From: Gambelia wislizenii
Lineage: Eukaryota > Chordata > Lepidosauria > Squamata > Crotaphytidae
Direction: 5' to 3'
Assembly: GCA_030847615.1 (NCBI GenBank)
Contig: JAUMIR010000004.1
Span: 230,496,501-230,560,500, forward strand
Length of the DNA: 64,000 nucleotides
Shown: positions 22,150 to 33,900 of the stretch, in pieces
Position numbering within the stretch: position 1 is the first letter of the stretch
Layout: each line of letters opens with the position of its first letter
Notes under the pieces: generated by a model
The model's input: only the letters and a program-made list of their open reading frames with translations
What the model was told of the DNA's origin: nothing
Databases searched by the model: none
Made by a program: the position numbers and the translations under genes

Positions 22150-25094
22150 AAGGGCCATCCAGTCCAACCCCCTGCCATGCAGGAATGCACAATCAAAGCA
22201 TCCCTGACAGATGGCCATCCAGCCTCCAAGGAAGGACACCCCACCACGCTCCGAGGGAGTGCGTTCCACTGCCAAACAGCTCTTATTGTCAAAAAGTTCC
22301 TCCTAATGTTGAGGTGGAATCTCTGTTCCTGGAGCTTGCATCCATTGCTCCGTGTTCCAATCTCTGGAGCAGCAGAAAACAAGCTTGCTCCATCCTCAAT
22401 GTGACACCCCTTCAAATACTTAAACAGGGCTATCATATCGCCCCTCAACTGTCTTTTTTCCAGGCTAAACATACCCAGCTCCCTAAGTCTTTCCTCATAA
22501 GGCATGGTTTCCAAACCTTTCACCATTTTAGTCTCCCTCCTCTGGACATGCTCCAATTTGTCAATATCCTTTTTTAATTGTGGTGCCCAGAACTGGACAC
22601 AGTATTCTAGGTGAGGCCTGACCAAAGCAGAATAGAGTGGCACTATTACTTCCCTTGATCTAGACACTATACTTCTATTGATGCAGCCCAAAATCGCATT
22701 GGCTTTTTTAGCTGCCGCATCACACTGTTGACTCATGTTCAACTTGTGATCTACTAGGACTCCTAGATCCCTTTTGCATGTAGTATCATTCAGCCAGGTC
22801 TCCCCCATCCTATACCTATGCATTTCATTTTTCCACCCTAAGTGCAGTACCTTACATTTCTCCATGTTGAATTTCATTTTGTTAGCTTTGGCCCAGCTCT
22901 CCAGTCTATCCAGGTCATTTTGAATTTTGATCCTGTCCTCTAGGGTATTAGCTACTCCTCCTAATTTGGTATCATCTGCAAATTTGATAAGTATGCTCCT
23001 AATTCCATCATCCAAGTCATTGATAAAGATGTTGAATAGCACTGGGCCCAGGACAGAACCCTGTGGCACCCCACTGGTCGCATCTTTCTAAGATGAAGAG
23101 GAGCCACTGCAGAGCACCCTTTGGGTTCGGCCAGTCAACCAATTACAAATCCATTTAACAGTTAGCTTGTCTAGCCCACATTTTACAAGCTTGTTTGCAA
23201 GAATGTCATGGGGAACCTTGTCAAAGGCCTTACTGAAATCAAGGTATGCAATATCCACAGCGTTTCTTTCATCTACCAAGCTGGTAACTTTATATATAAA
23301 AAAGAGATCAGATTAGTCTGGCATGACTTGTTTCTCTGAAACCCATGTTGACTTTTTGTGATTATGGCAGTGCCTTCTAAATGTTCACAGAGTCTCTGTT
23401 TAATGATCTGCTCTAGAATCTTCCCTGGTATTGATGTCAGACTAACTGGACAATAATTGTTGGGATCCTCTCTTTTCCCCTTTTTGAAGATGGGGACGAC
23501 GTTTGCCCTCCTCCAGTCTGCTGGGACTTCTCCTGTTCTCCAAGAGTTCTCAAAGATTATTGTCAATGGCTCTGAGATTACATTTGCCAGTTCTTTTAAT
23601 TTTCTTGGATGTAGTTCATCTGGTCCTGGAGATTTAAATTCATTTAGATTAAGAAGGTAATCCTGTACTACCTCTTTGCTTATTCTGTGCTGGATTTCCC
23701 CTATTGTGTCCTCTGTCACATTATCCTCAGGTTGATCATCCTTTTCCTTTTCTGAAAACACTGAGACAAAGAAGGTGTTGAGTAATTCTGCCTTTTCTCT
23801 GTCTCCTGTTAGCATTTTGCCATCTTCTCTGCCTAGTGGCCCTACCGTTTGCTTCTTCATCCTTTTGCTGTGGACATACCCCAAAAAACCTTTTTTTATT
23901 GTTCTTAACCTCTCTAGCAAGCCTGAGCTCATTTTGCGCTTTAGCTTTTCTGACTTTACTCCTACACGTGTTCACTATCTGTTTGAATTCTTCTTTGGTG
24001 ATTTCCCCCTTTTTCCATTTCCTATACATGTTCCGTTTAAAACTTAGCTCAGTTGAAAGTTCTTTAGTCATCCATCCTGGTTTCTTGAGGCACCTCCCAT
24101 TTTTCTTCCTCAATGGTACTGTTTGAAATTGTGCCTTCAGTATCTCCCTTTTGAGAAAGTCCCATCCGTCTTGAAGTCCCTTCTCTTTTAGTATTCCTGA
24201 CCATAGGATCACCCCCAGTATTTCCCTGAGTTTATTGAAATCAGCTCTCCTAAAGTCAAGAATGCGTGTCTGACTATGCCTGGCTTCTCCTTTCCATTGT
24301 ATAACAAACTCCAGGAGAACATGATCACTCTCACCTAAGGATCCCACCCCTTGCACCCCATTAATCAAGTCATCCCTGTTGGTTAGGATCATATCTAAAA
24401 TAGCTGACCCCCTTGTTGCCTCTTCCACCTTTTGAACCATGAAATTGTCTTCCAGGCAATTAAGGAATTTGCCAGACCTTGAATTTTTGGTTGAATTAGA
24501 TTTCCAGCAAATATCAGGACAGCTGAAGTCACTCATCACTACTACATCTCCCCTTTCTGTGTGTGTGGTCATCTGTTCTAGAAAGGCATCATCCAATTCC
24601 TCCGTCTGATTTGGGGGTCTGTAGTAGAGTCCCATGATAACATCCTTGTTGTTTCCCTCCCCTTTAATTTTTATCCAGATGCTCTCCACCTGGCTTCCAG
24701 TATTGATGTCATGGATCTCTTCACTGGTGTAAATATCCCTGACATATAATGCTATTCCTCCTCCTTTCCTGTTTGGCCTGTTTTTCTTAAAAAGGTTATA
24801 CCCCTCTATTCCTACATTCCAATCATGCGACTCATCCCACAAGGTTTTAGTAATGCCTATTATATCATATTTACTTTGTAGTGCTAGGAGTTCAAGTTCA
24901 TCTTGCTTATTTCCCATGCTCTGTGCATTAGTGTAGAGACATCTAAGACCATGTGTTCCCTTTACTTGCTGCCTGTGCAAGTTTTTTTGCCTCCCACTGT
25001 TGGATCCTTCTGCTGTTTGCCTTGTTCCCTCTATGACAGTTTGACTATTTTTGCCAGCCCTCTTGCTTTCCAGAATACTGTCTCTCTCCCCCAT
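22150..25094 (-). pseudogene. CR1 ORF2: APE endonuclease and reverse transcriptase
   Basis: The endonuclease occupies the first ~250 codons from 25094: LRCLYTNAQS, then ITKTLWDESHDWN where the family has ITET (catalytic Glu changed to Lys), SDFSCPDICW where the family has GDFNYPDICW, and an intact SDHVLLEF. RT: LHPRKLKEL, YCPVSLTSIPGKILEQIIK, AYLDFSKAFDKVPHD (motif A), [13 protein letters not shown] (motif B), [12 protein letters not shown] (motif C) and the C-terminal LEYCVQFWAPQ. The frame shifts near 23,830 and 23,285 and has an in-frame TAG at ~23,086, where a Trp codon is expected. The C-terminus is altered by a small deletion near 22,200. It cannot be functional. Confidence 0.85.
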
Positions 25095-25099
25095 ATGAC

Positions 25100-26093
25100 T
25101 CAGTTTAAAGCCTTCCTGATCAAATTCTTGAGGCTGTTGGCAAAAACGTTTCTGCCAACTGTCGTGAGATGCACCCCATCCCTTGCCAGAAGTCCCCCCT
25201 CATGGAACCGCAGCCCATGATCGAAGAATCCAAATTGTTCTCTGTGACACCATCTACAAAGCCAGTTGTTTATGTCGGCTATTTTCCTTTCCCTTCCTGG
25301 ACCATACCCTTCAACTGGCAGAAGAGACAAGATGACAACCTATGCATCCATTTCTTTCAGCTTCCTCCCCAGAGCCTCATAATCTCTTCTGATCTTCAGA
25401 AAGCTGTGCCTTGCAGTATCATTGGTTCCCACATGAACTAAAAGAAAGGGGTAATGATCCGTAGGGCTGACCAGTCTTGTCAGCCTCTTGGTCACATCAC
25501 AGATCTTTGCCCCAGGGAGACAACACACCTCCCAAGACATCTTGTCAGGCCCACAAACCACTGCTTCTGTACCCCTCAGCAAGGAGTCTCCCACCACCAC
25601 CACACGCCTCTGCCGAGGCTTAGCAGTGGCTGTTCCTGGCGGTGGTACTCTTAGGGTCCCCTGCTCTGCCCCTGAAGTCTGTCCATGCTGTTCTTCCTCA
25701 TTGTCCTTGATAAGGGAGAAGGCTTCGAAACAATTCTGTAGCTGCAAGCTGCCAGAACAATCCCTGGATTTTCTTGTTTTGTGTGTGACATTCCTCCAGC
25801 TGTCTACCTCCTGTGCATGTGAAGTGACCCTCTCCTCCCCAGCCACCTTCTCTGTACGGTCCCCATCCAAGACTGTTTGTTCTGTTCTGTCCAGGAAAAC
25901 CTCTTGCTCACGAATATGTTGAAGTGTAGCTACCTGGGTCTCCGGCTGCTGGACTTTCTCCTCCAAAAGGGCTATCAACTTGCACTTGGTGCATGTGAAG
26001 TTCCCCACATCTGTAGACAAGAAGACAAACATCGCACAAGTGTTGCAGGTGACTGCAGCAGTCTCCTCAGTGTCTATGGTGAGAGCTTTTAGG
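25100..26093 (-). pseudogene. CR1 ORF1: zinc finger and SGNH/GDSL esterase domain
   Basis: A CNTC pair lies just before the first in-frame Met (26032) and is followed by FTCTKC, giving a CxxC..CxxC finger. A coiled-coil-like stretch (LIALLEEKVQQPETQVATL) follows. The esterase shows VVVVGDSLLRGTE (nucleophile Ser), LVHVGTNDTA (block III) and, after one in-frame TAG at ~25,340, DGVHLT (Asp/His block) at ~25,160. Without the stop, the frame runs from about 26093, where an in-frame TAA sits in place of a start, to 25103. CR1 ORF1 proteins bind RNA and their esterase is required for retrotransposition; this copy is dead. Confidence 0.8.
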
Positions 26094-26352
26094 TAATCTA
26101 AGAAGTCTTAGTTAATGCTGAGAACTCTATGCTGTACTTTTTAGTATGCTGTATTTTTCCTTGGTTGCCCAAATTTGCACACCATTAGGCTTGCGCCTCT
26201 GCAAGGAGTTATATAGAGCTCCCAGTTCCACCCCCTAGTGACTCACAGATGTGACTCACAGAAACTCCACCCCCTCAGCAACAAGCACACTCTCCCAACA
26301 GTTTTAAAAAAAATTCAAACTCACCCACTCAAAATGACTGCCCTCTTCTTCT

Positions 26353-26474
26353 CCCTGGCAAGAAATATCTTTTCCAGAGTTACCCAGTAGGTTTTCATGG
26401 CCAAGCAGGGATTCAAACTCTGGTCTCCAGAGTTGTAGTCCAACACTCAAACCACTATGCCACACTGGCTCTCA
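26353..26474 (-). mobile_element. Sauria SINE, head half
   Basis: 'ccctggcaagaaatatcttt', 'gttacccagtaggttttcat', 'gggattcaaactctggtctc' and 'caaaccactatgccacactg' make up the tRNA-related half on the minus strand, complementary in content to 22034-22110. Confidence 0.7.
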
Positions 26475-27810
26475 TATGCCTGTGGTGTATACAATGTGGG
26501 ATATATAGTATATAAAGGATTGCCTCGTAAAATTCATTGAAATGCAGATACTAAAGGAGAACTGACTCCAGTTGCTGTAATATTTTGGAACGTACAGATC
26601 AATTGAGTCTGCTTTTAAAAATGGGGTCAATTTTTTTCAAGCATCCCTAAGGATGCTTGCCTACTACAACTTGGGAAAGGCCCATGGCTCAGTGGTAGAG
26701 GAAGGGCCTTGCATGTTAAAGGCACTGGGGTCATTTACCCTCATTTTTAGGTTAGGCTGATTCAAGTCCCCTCTCTACTTGAAACCTGAATAGTTGTCAA
26801 TAAAGAACTCTGGGAACAGGCTCTTATAATGTCATTTGGTCTACTTCCCACAGAGATATTTTCAGATTGTCTCTTGGGACCAGGAAACCGGCTACTATGG
26901 ACCAGATTGGACATTCAGTGGAGACCTGAAGAATACGAAGGGGCAACAGATCTGAGGAGAGAAGTAGTGGAAGAAGAGAATGATCAGATCTATTCCACAT
27001 CTGCTACTCTGCAGCATTTTATAGTATATAGCATCTGAGCAAAAAAACCTTTTGCTCAGATAGACCAATTAAAGATTAGAAGAGACTTTGGGGATTTCCA
27101 AAAAGAATGCTGTCTTTATGGGGCTACATCAACTAGAGGATGTTTGATTCATACAGCAAATTTTAGTAAGTAAGGTTCTGTAAAGCAGGGTTGTACTGTT
27201 GGCATAAAAATAAGGGTTTTATGTTTAGAAAGATTTTTGGAGGTATCCAATAAAGTTGAGAACATGCCAGAAAACAGCTAGTGATGTTTTCTCCAGAAGA
27301 GTTTAAAAGAAAAAAGAAAAGTTGAAAGAGTTTATTTGCAATTACTTTGAAGTTTTGAGCTGTTGATTATAACTGAACTAATTCTATGTACACATCACTT
27401 CCCCAGTATTCTGGCTATGTGAGATAAGATTTGTTTTTTTTTTAAAAAAAGCACTTTACTAACTGATCTTACTTTATGCACATATCATGGTGTAGGTATC
27501 AGTTATGGAAGCCAAGTAGTTCTCCTATCCCCCCCACAAAAAAAATCAAAGAAAGGGTGAGGTATGAAAAATGCATTATAACCATGACCATGTGTTCAGA
27601 TTCAGTTGCTTACCTGGCAGTGCAGAAGAACAATTCAAGTATGATCCAGGAAAAAATGATGCTTAAGGGACAATTACCCCTTCTTATTATACAGTATTCT
27701 GATGCAATGACCAACCAAATAATTGTGCTTGTTTTATGGGCAAAATGTCAGATTTATCTGAGAAAGTACCAGGCTACGTATATCATTCCTTCAGCATTTC
27801 CAATGTGTGT
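26475..27810. other. No recognised gene; possible weak tRNA-type SINE at 26668-26830
   Basis: 'cccatggctcagtggtagag' (box-A-like) followed by 'ggccttgcatgttaaaggca' resembles the head of a tRNA-derived SINE, but the B box and tail are poorly kept. The 69-, 119- and 74-codon frames here carry no motif. Confidence 0.35.
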
Positions 27811-27814
27811 CTTA

Positions 27815-28394
27815 GGAGATTATCACATGGTGTGATAATGGCACCAAAAGAACGTGAAAGGGTGCCCATATCACATAACGATGTGCTATGGAGTTATGCA
27901 GTTGTTAATAAAGCATTCTTTTTTATTGATGGTCCAAAGCCATCAATTGATCTGCCGTGACATTTTTATCACGGTATTGCAAGCGTCTGAAACCACGTCC
28001 CATTATGCTCTCATGCATACAGCATCAATGGGAAGTTCCTGCCAGAACATTTCTGGGTGAGAATGCAAAAACTGGGTATGGGATGCTCTTTTTATGAGCC
28101 TTCCCCTTATGCTTGTAAATGTTTAAGTGTGTTTCATTGCTTGTGTGTTCATCTTCTTTGTTAATTCTGGTGTTTTTAGACTTGAGCACGCTCATGTCTT
28201 CTTGCGAGAACCACTGAGATCGCATGCCCTGGCGAATGTGGGAGTAAACAGCGCAGGTGACCATGCTCCGATAATGCTGGGGCTGCTCTCATTATTACAG
28301 TGATGTGTGATAAAAAGGGCTATTGTGATTTGACACTTAAGCTTTAAAATATGGTGAGACAAGAACGTTTTTATAGGCTTGTCTGATAATCTCC
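27815..28394. mobile_element. TTA-target fold-back MITE, long form (580 bp)
   Basis: Left end GGAGATTATCACATGG and right end GTCTGATAATCTCC, each bordered by TTA (27812-27814 and 28395-28397), a 3-bp target duplication typical of PIF/Harbinger. The centre near 27925 is the hairpin 'ttattgatggtccaaagcca'. Frames inside it are chance frames. Confidence 0.7.
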
Positions 28395-28589
28395 TTATTT
28401 ACATTAACATTCACCTTCACAAGAAACCTATTTGAGAGAGGCAGTTACTGTTCCCATTTAAGAAAAGGGGGAACTGTGGCTTAAAAGAGTGAGTCTTTTC
28501 CAAGGCAATCCATAGAATTCAGTTCTTCTGCTTTAAATCCCAAACATGGGCCTTCATGTGACAGTTATCTGTTGTACACCAGATAGTCT

Positions 28590-28700
28590 CAAGGAAAGCT
28601 TTCTCCAACCTGACAACCTTCAGATGTATGTGACTGAAACTCTGATCAGTGATGGAAGCCGTAATCCTACAGAGCTGGAGGTGGCAGTTTGGGGAAGCAA
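28590..28700. repeat. Eroded fold-back MITE (hAT-like)
   Basis: 'tttctccaacctgacaacct', 'gatcagtgatggaagccgta' and 'cagagctggaggtggca' follow the arm-centre-arm plan of the 10505 copy. Confidence 0.45.
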
Positions 28701-28715
28701 ACAACAACAATAGTA

Positions 28716-28940
28716 ATATTTTTTAAGGTGCCTCTCCCTGTGGATTGAGGCGGGGAACAACAGAGTTACACACAACAAATATCAGCTAAAATACATATCA
28801 GTTAAAACTACATGAATCCATTAAAACACATAATATCAATTGGAATGAACAAATGAAACCAACACATATTAAAACAATTTAAAATTCACAATTTAAAAAT
28901 AGTCTGGATAGGTCTGCTGGAAGAGCATGTGACCCTTTGG
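28716..28940 (-). repeat. L2-group LINE 3' end, reverse orientation
   Basis: 'gtgcctctccctgtggattg' followed by 'acaacaaatatcagctaaaa' and repeated 'attaaaac' is the usual appearance of an L2/CR1-group 3' end read backwards. Confidence 0.45.
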
Positions 28941-29160
28941 TGTTCCTAAATATATTTTTACTTGTAGCTTTCTTTAAATAGATTGAAAATTATACACAGG
29001 ATGGCATAAATGTTAACCAAACATCCCTGCATCATTTCTGTAATCCAATCCTGACTTTTCTGTTTGTGATTTCCTTTAAATGTCAAGTGCATTGCTTGCT
29101 TTATCCCTTGGACTGTGGACAGATTACAGCATCACACAGATGAATTAGTGAATCATATAA
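28941..29160. other. No recognised feature
   Basis: Unassigned. Confidence 0.4.
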
Positions 29161-29249
29161 CCGGTGGCAGCACTAGATGGGTGCAGAGAGGCCAAACTGC
29201 ATCAGGTGACACCATTGGGGGAGGGGTGACACCAGCCTTAGTGATACAA
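29161..29249 (+). repeat. Second copy of the 93-bp short element
   Basis: Matches 21143-21235 along its length with scattered mismatches ('gagaggcc[g/a]aac' and 'ggaggggtgaca[g/c]c'). Target duplication not evident. Confidence 0.6.
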
Positions 29250-29276
29250 TCTGTTTAAGATTAAGAAACTTAAATC

Positions 29277-29815
29277 TTAATAAACCAAGACAATTGTCAG
29301 TTGAAGTAATCCAGTTGATAGAGGCTGCATAGGTTTACTTATAGAAACCTCTTGTATTGTGCAAGAGCAGTGGCCATCACATCTGCAGAAATGTCCAAAT
29401 ATTATTGTCTTTTCCAGTGAGTCATGTCTTCTCATGATGTGTCCAAAGTACGACAGTCTCAGTTTAGGCATCTTGGCTTCTAGGTAGAGTTCAGGTTTGA
29501 TTTGTTCTATGTAGAACCAATTTACTGTAGTTGTCTTTTTAGTAGTCCACAGTATCCGCAGCACTCTTCTCCAGCACCACATTTCAAATGAGTTGATTTT
29601 CTTCCTTTCAGCTTTCTTCACTGTCCAGCTTTCACAACCATACATAGAAATGGGAAGTACAATGGATGGCATGGGGCATCTTAACTTCAATATTCAATTA
29701 TACATCTTGACACTTCAGGATCTTATCGAGTTCGTTCATTGCTGCCCTTCCAAGGGACACAGCCATAAGCTTTTCTGATCTCACCTTGTTTTCTGACAGG
29801 CAGAGAATGGCTGTG
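29277..29815 (-). pseudogene. Bov-B (RTE) reverse transcriptase C-terminal fragment
   Basis: The minus frame encodes MYGCESWTVKKAERKKI, FEMWCWRRVLRILWT and SYFGHIMRRHDSLEKTIIFG, the well-known C-terminal signature of Bov-B. Upstream (29700-29815) the broken frame still gives LDKILK-like sequence. It has shifts and lacks the catalytic domain. Bov-B is the presumed driver of the Sauria SINEs, whose tails resemble its 3' end. Confidence 0.8.
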
Positions 29816-30894
29816 AGTGGGGGGCTTCAATGGCTCTATAGTAAGTCTGAGGGGCAGTGAATGACCAGCTGTAATTCCACATGTGGAACTACTGCCCTAT
29901 GCTGTGCCATGTCATATTCTGATCACTCAATGTCACTTTGATGGAACAGTTCCTAGTAAATGTATATTCTTAATCTTCCTTCTCAGCCTCAGCAAAACCT
30001 AGGTCCTTATTGCCAGATTTGTTCACATTCACCTCTATCTATCTCCTCTGTTCTCTCTTCTTTCTAATGTTTTGTTTTTTGATTTAGCTAATCAGCACCT
30101 TTGAACAGGAATCTTTTCCTATTATTTTCTATAAAGCATCATATACTATAAGGCAAAGAGTGGAAATGTTAACTCCCCACATGCCCTAGTGGGCATAGTC
30201 AGTGGGAGAGCTGTCATCCAAAAGCATAACTTTTTCAAGCTCTGCAGTGAGGTCCTAATAAACAATAACAAAATATAGGTGGAGGCTTTCTGCCCATATG
30301 TTTAAGAAACATTCTGCAATACAGAATGAACATTGGTGTGCTTATAGTGTTCTGCAAGAATTGCTGTCATGACTTAGCAGGCAGCAAAGAAACAGGCAAT
30401 TTTTACTATAGAAGTGGCTGTGTTTTAAGAATGTAGAATTCCTGTGTAGCATTAAAAATATTCAGTTGCTGGTCATAACATTACACACAGATCTGTGCTG
30501 CATAACAGCCAACCCCATTTTCCATTTCATTTACACTTACTGACCTTCCTTTTCCATGCAGAGACAATAGACAAATATCCAGGGGCATATGGAAAAACAA
30601 TCTCTAAGTCTTTCAGCTTAATATGGAAAATGTCTACTCCAATAGGTTGTAACAGCCCAGATCAGCTGGAAAACCCTCAATATGTTCTTGACTAAAGGGG
30701 GCTATAATTCACTTTTTTCTTGTTCTTCATTTACATTGGTCACACTCTGTTCCCCCCACCCAACAATGAAAATAGAGAACTTGTTATCCAACAAAGAACC
30801 TCAGTGGTTAGATGTTTCTCTCTAGAAACTGTGATATGTACATGTATACTTACATATTGCTTCTCAAGTTCTAGAGATCCAGTCTAACATCAGT
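29816..30894. other. No recognised gene
   Basis: About 1 kb of unassigned A/T-rich DNA up to the left target duplication of the LINE. Confidence 0.45.
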
Positions 30895-30905
30895 AGACTT
30901 AATAT
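30895..30905. repeat. Target-site duplication (left) of the full-length LINE
   Basis: AGACTTAATAT, identical to 34891-34901. Confidence 0.85.
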
Positions 30906-30932
30906 CTCTGGCTTTTCTTCGCAAACGAAGAT

Positions 30933-33900
30933 TCAGGAAGGACTCATCCCGCGCTTTCTGCAAGCGCGCTGATGACTAAAAAGGCCAATCCGAGATAAAC
31001 AAGTCCGGTTGCAAAAAGCACAGCAGAAGGTCTCCTTGGGTGATGTTTTTGGGTTGTGATTCTTTCTGCGTTGTCGTTTCTCTTCAAGACTTGTTCGTCG
31101 TGAGTTCTCAAATAAGGCTGCAGCATTGTGGATAGTGCGTCTCCATGCCTCCCGATGTGAGGCCAGGGCAGACCACTGTTGGTGATCAATTTGGCCAAGC
31201 CTGAGATGTTGTTTCAGGGAGTCTTTGTATCGCTTTTTTGGAGCGCCCCTCTTACGCTGACCCGTGGCGAGTTCACCGTAGAGTAGTATTTTTGGGAGGC
31301 GATGGTCCTCCATCCTAGAAACGTGCCCTGCCCAGCGCAGCTGTGTTCTCAATATCATGGCCTCAATGCTGGTGATCCCTGCTTGCTCAAGGACAGCAAC
31401 ATTCGTCACATAGTCAGTCCAGTGTATATTTAGGATTGTGCGTAGACAGCGCTGATGAAAGCGCTCGAGGAGTCGTAGGTGGTGGCGATAGGTGACCCAT
31501 GTTTCAGATCCATAAAGGAGGATAGACAGTACGATGGCTCTATACACACTGATTTTTGTGCTTTGCCTCAGGTGTTTATTGCTCCAGACTCTTTTGTGAA
31601 GTCTTCCAAATGCACTATATGCCTTTGCTAATCTGTGATCGATCTCTTTGTCAATCTTGGCATCTGAGGAGATGATGCTTCCCAGGTAGGTGAACTGCTG
31701 AACGGACTTGAGCACTGATTTGCTGACGGCAATGTGGGGATGGTGGTGTTCGTCCTGTGGTGCAGGCTGGTAAAGAACTTCTGTTTTCTTCAGGTTGACT
31801 TCTAGCCCAAACAGCTCTGCAGCTGTTGCAAAGCAGGATGTTAGGCGCTGCAGAGCTCCTTCTGTGTGGGCAACAAGGGCAGCATCATCGGCGAAGAGCA
31901 GCTCACGGACTAGATAGTTTAGAGTCTTAGTGTGAGCCCTCAGACGGCTTAAGTTAAACAAGCTACCATCAGTACGGTAGCGTATATAGATGCCGTCGTC
32001 TTCTTCAAGCTCTGCCATAGCCCTTTGGAGCATCATGCTAAAGAAGATTGTAAATAAAGTTGGTGCAAGAACACAACCTTGCTTCACTCCATTAGTTATT
32101 AGAAAGGGCTCTGAAAGAGCATCACCATATCTGACTTGACCACGCTGTCCCTCGTGTAGCAAGATAATCATTTTAAGGAATTTGGGGGGGCATCCTAGTC
32201 TTTCCAGGATCTGCCACAGACCTTTTCTACTTACAGTGTCAAAGGCTTTGGTGAGGTCGACAAATGTTACATAGAGACCCTTGTTCTGCTCCCTACATTT
32301 TTCTTGCAGTTGCCTAAGGGCAAATACCATGTCTGTAGTACTCCTATTGGCTCTGAAGCCACATTGGCTTTCAGGGAGAAGTTCTTCTGCAATAGCAGGA
32401 ACTAACCTGTTCAGGAGTATCCTTGCAAGGATTTTTCCAGCAATAGAGAGCAGTGTTATGCCTCGATAGTTTGAGCAGTCGGATTTTGCTCCTTTTTTCT
32501 TGTACAGGGTGATGATGACTGCATCTCGGAGGTCTGATGGCAGTTCCCCTTTTTCCCAGCAATTCACAAGGAATTCGTGGAATTTTTCGTGGAGTGCATG
32601 ACCTCCGTGTTTCCAAACTTCAGGTGGGATTCCATCAATCCCAGCTGCCTTGCCGTTTTTCATCTGCTGTATGGCCTTAAGGGTCTCTTCCAAAGTGGGA
32701 GCTATGTCCAATTCATTTTTCATTGGTTTTTGTATCATATCTTGGATAGCTGAGGCTTGGACTACTCGGTTGGCGCTAAAGAGACTTTGAAAATGTTCAG
32801 CCCAACGATTTAGGATGGAGGCTTTATCAGTAATTAATGTTTGACCATCTGTACTGTATAAGGAGCTTTGGACCTGATAAGTAGGTCCAAACACTGCTTT
32901 AAGAGCTTCATAAAATCCTCTATGATCACCCAGATCTGCACAGCGTTGTGTCTTTTCTGCTATACTGATCCACCACTTGTTCTGCATGTCTCGGAGTTTT
33001 TGTTGTAGTTTGCTACATGTGAGGCGGAAAGCTGCTTTTCTTACATGACAGGTTGGCTGGGCGAGGTATGCCTGGTGAGCAGCTCTCTTCCTTGCCAACA
33101 GTTCCTGGATCTCTTGGTTGTTTTCATCAAACCAGTCTTGATTTTTCTTGTGGGAGAAGCCAAGGGATTCTTCTGCAGACTGGAGGATACTGTTTTTGAT
33201 ATGTTGCCAAAGCACTGTAGGAGAAGGATCTGTAGGGTGGTCTTCAAGTTTCGTTTGTAGATTTGCCTGGAAGTTGTCTCTCATGGTAGCTTGTTGAAGA
33301 TTGTTGACTTGGAGTCTCTTCTTTAAGATGCCACCCCTCTTAGGTTTGAACTTAAGATGAAGATTTAGTTTACATCTGACAAGGCGATGATCTGTTTGGC
33401 ATTCTGCACTGGGCATCACTCGGGTATGACGGACATCACGAATGTCTCTCTGACGGACTAGAACGTAGTCAATGAGGTGCCAATGTTTGGATCGGGGATG
33501 CATCCAGGTTGTCTTCAAGCTATCTTTCTGCTGAAAGATTGTGTTTGTAATAGTCAGCTGTTGTTCTGCACAGAACTCTAGCAGGAGGCGTCCGTTATCA
33601 TTGCAATTTCCAACACCATGCTTGCCTAAGACACCTTTCCAGGCTTCGGAGTTCTTTCCTACTCTGGCGTTGAAGTCACCAAGGATAATAATTTTATCTT
33701 CTACAGGGACTTTTTGTATGAGTTGGCGTAGGTCTGTGTAGAATTTGTCTTTCTCTACAGGGTCAGCTTGCATAGTTGGGGCATATATACTAAAGAGAAC
33801 AACATGTGGGAGGCGTAAGGAAATAATGCGATCAGAGTGTCCTGTTGGCAAGGTTTCGAGTTTGGAGGCAATGGAGTTTTTAATCATAAAGCCTACTCCT

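Larger units (their letters stand above)
22114..26350 (-). mobile_element. CR1 LINE, near full length (~4.2 kb)
   Basis: From right to left: ~250-bp 5' leader, ORF1 (zinc finger plus SGNH esterase), ORF2 (endonuclease plus RT), short 3' UTR and the CR1 terminal 'agaatcatagaattgtag', the reverse of the (ATTCTATG) motif. It lies between two halves of one Sauria SINE, so it most likely inserted into that SINE. Stops and shifts in both ORFs make it defective. Confidence 0.85.

Noticed and set aside
23775..25922. Plus-strand frames of 90-144 codons
   Set aside because: Shadows of the CR1 ORFs on the opposite strand.
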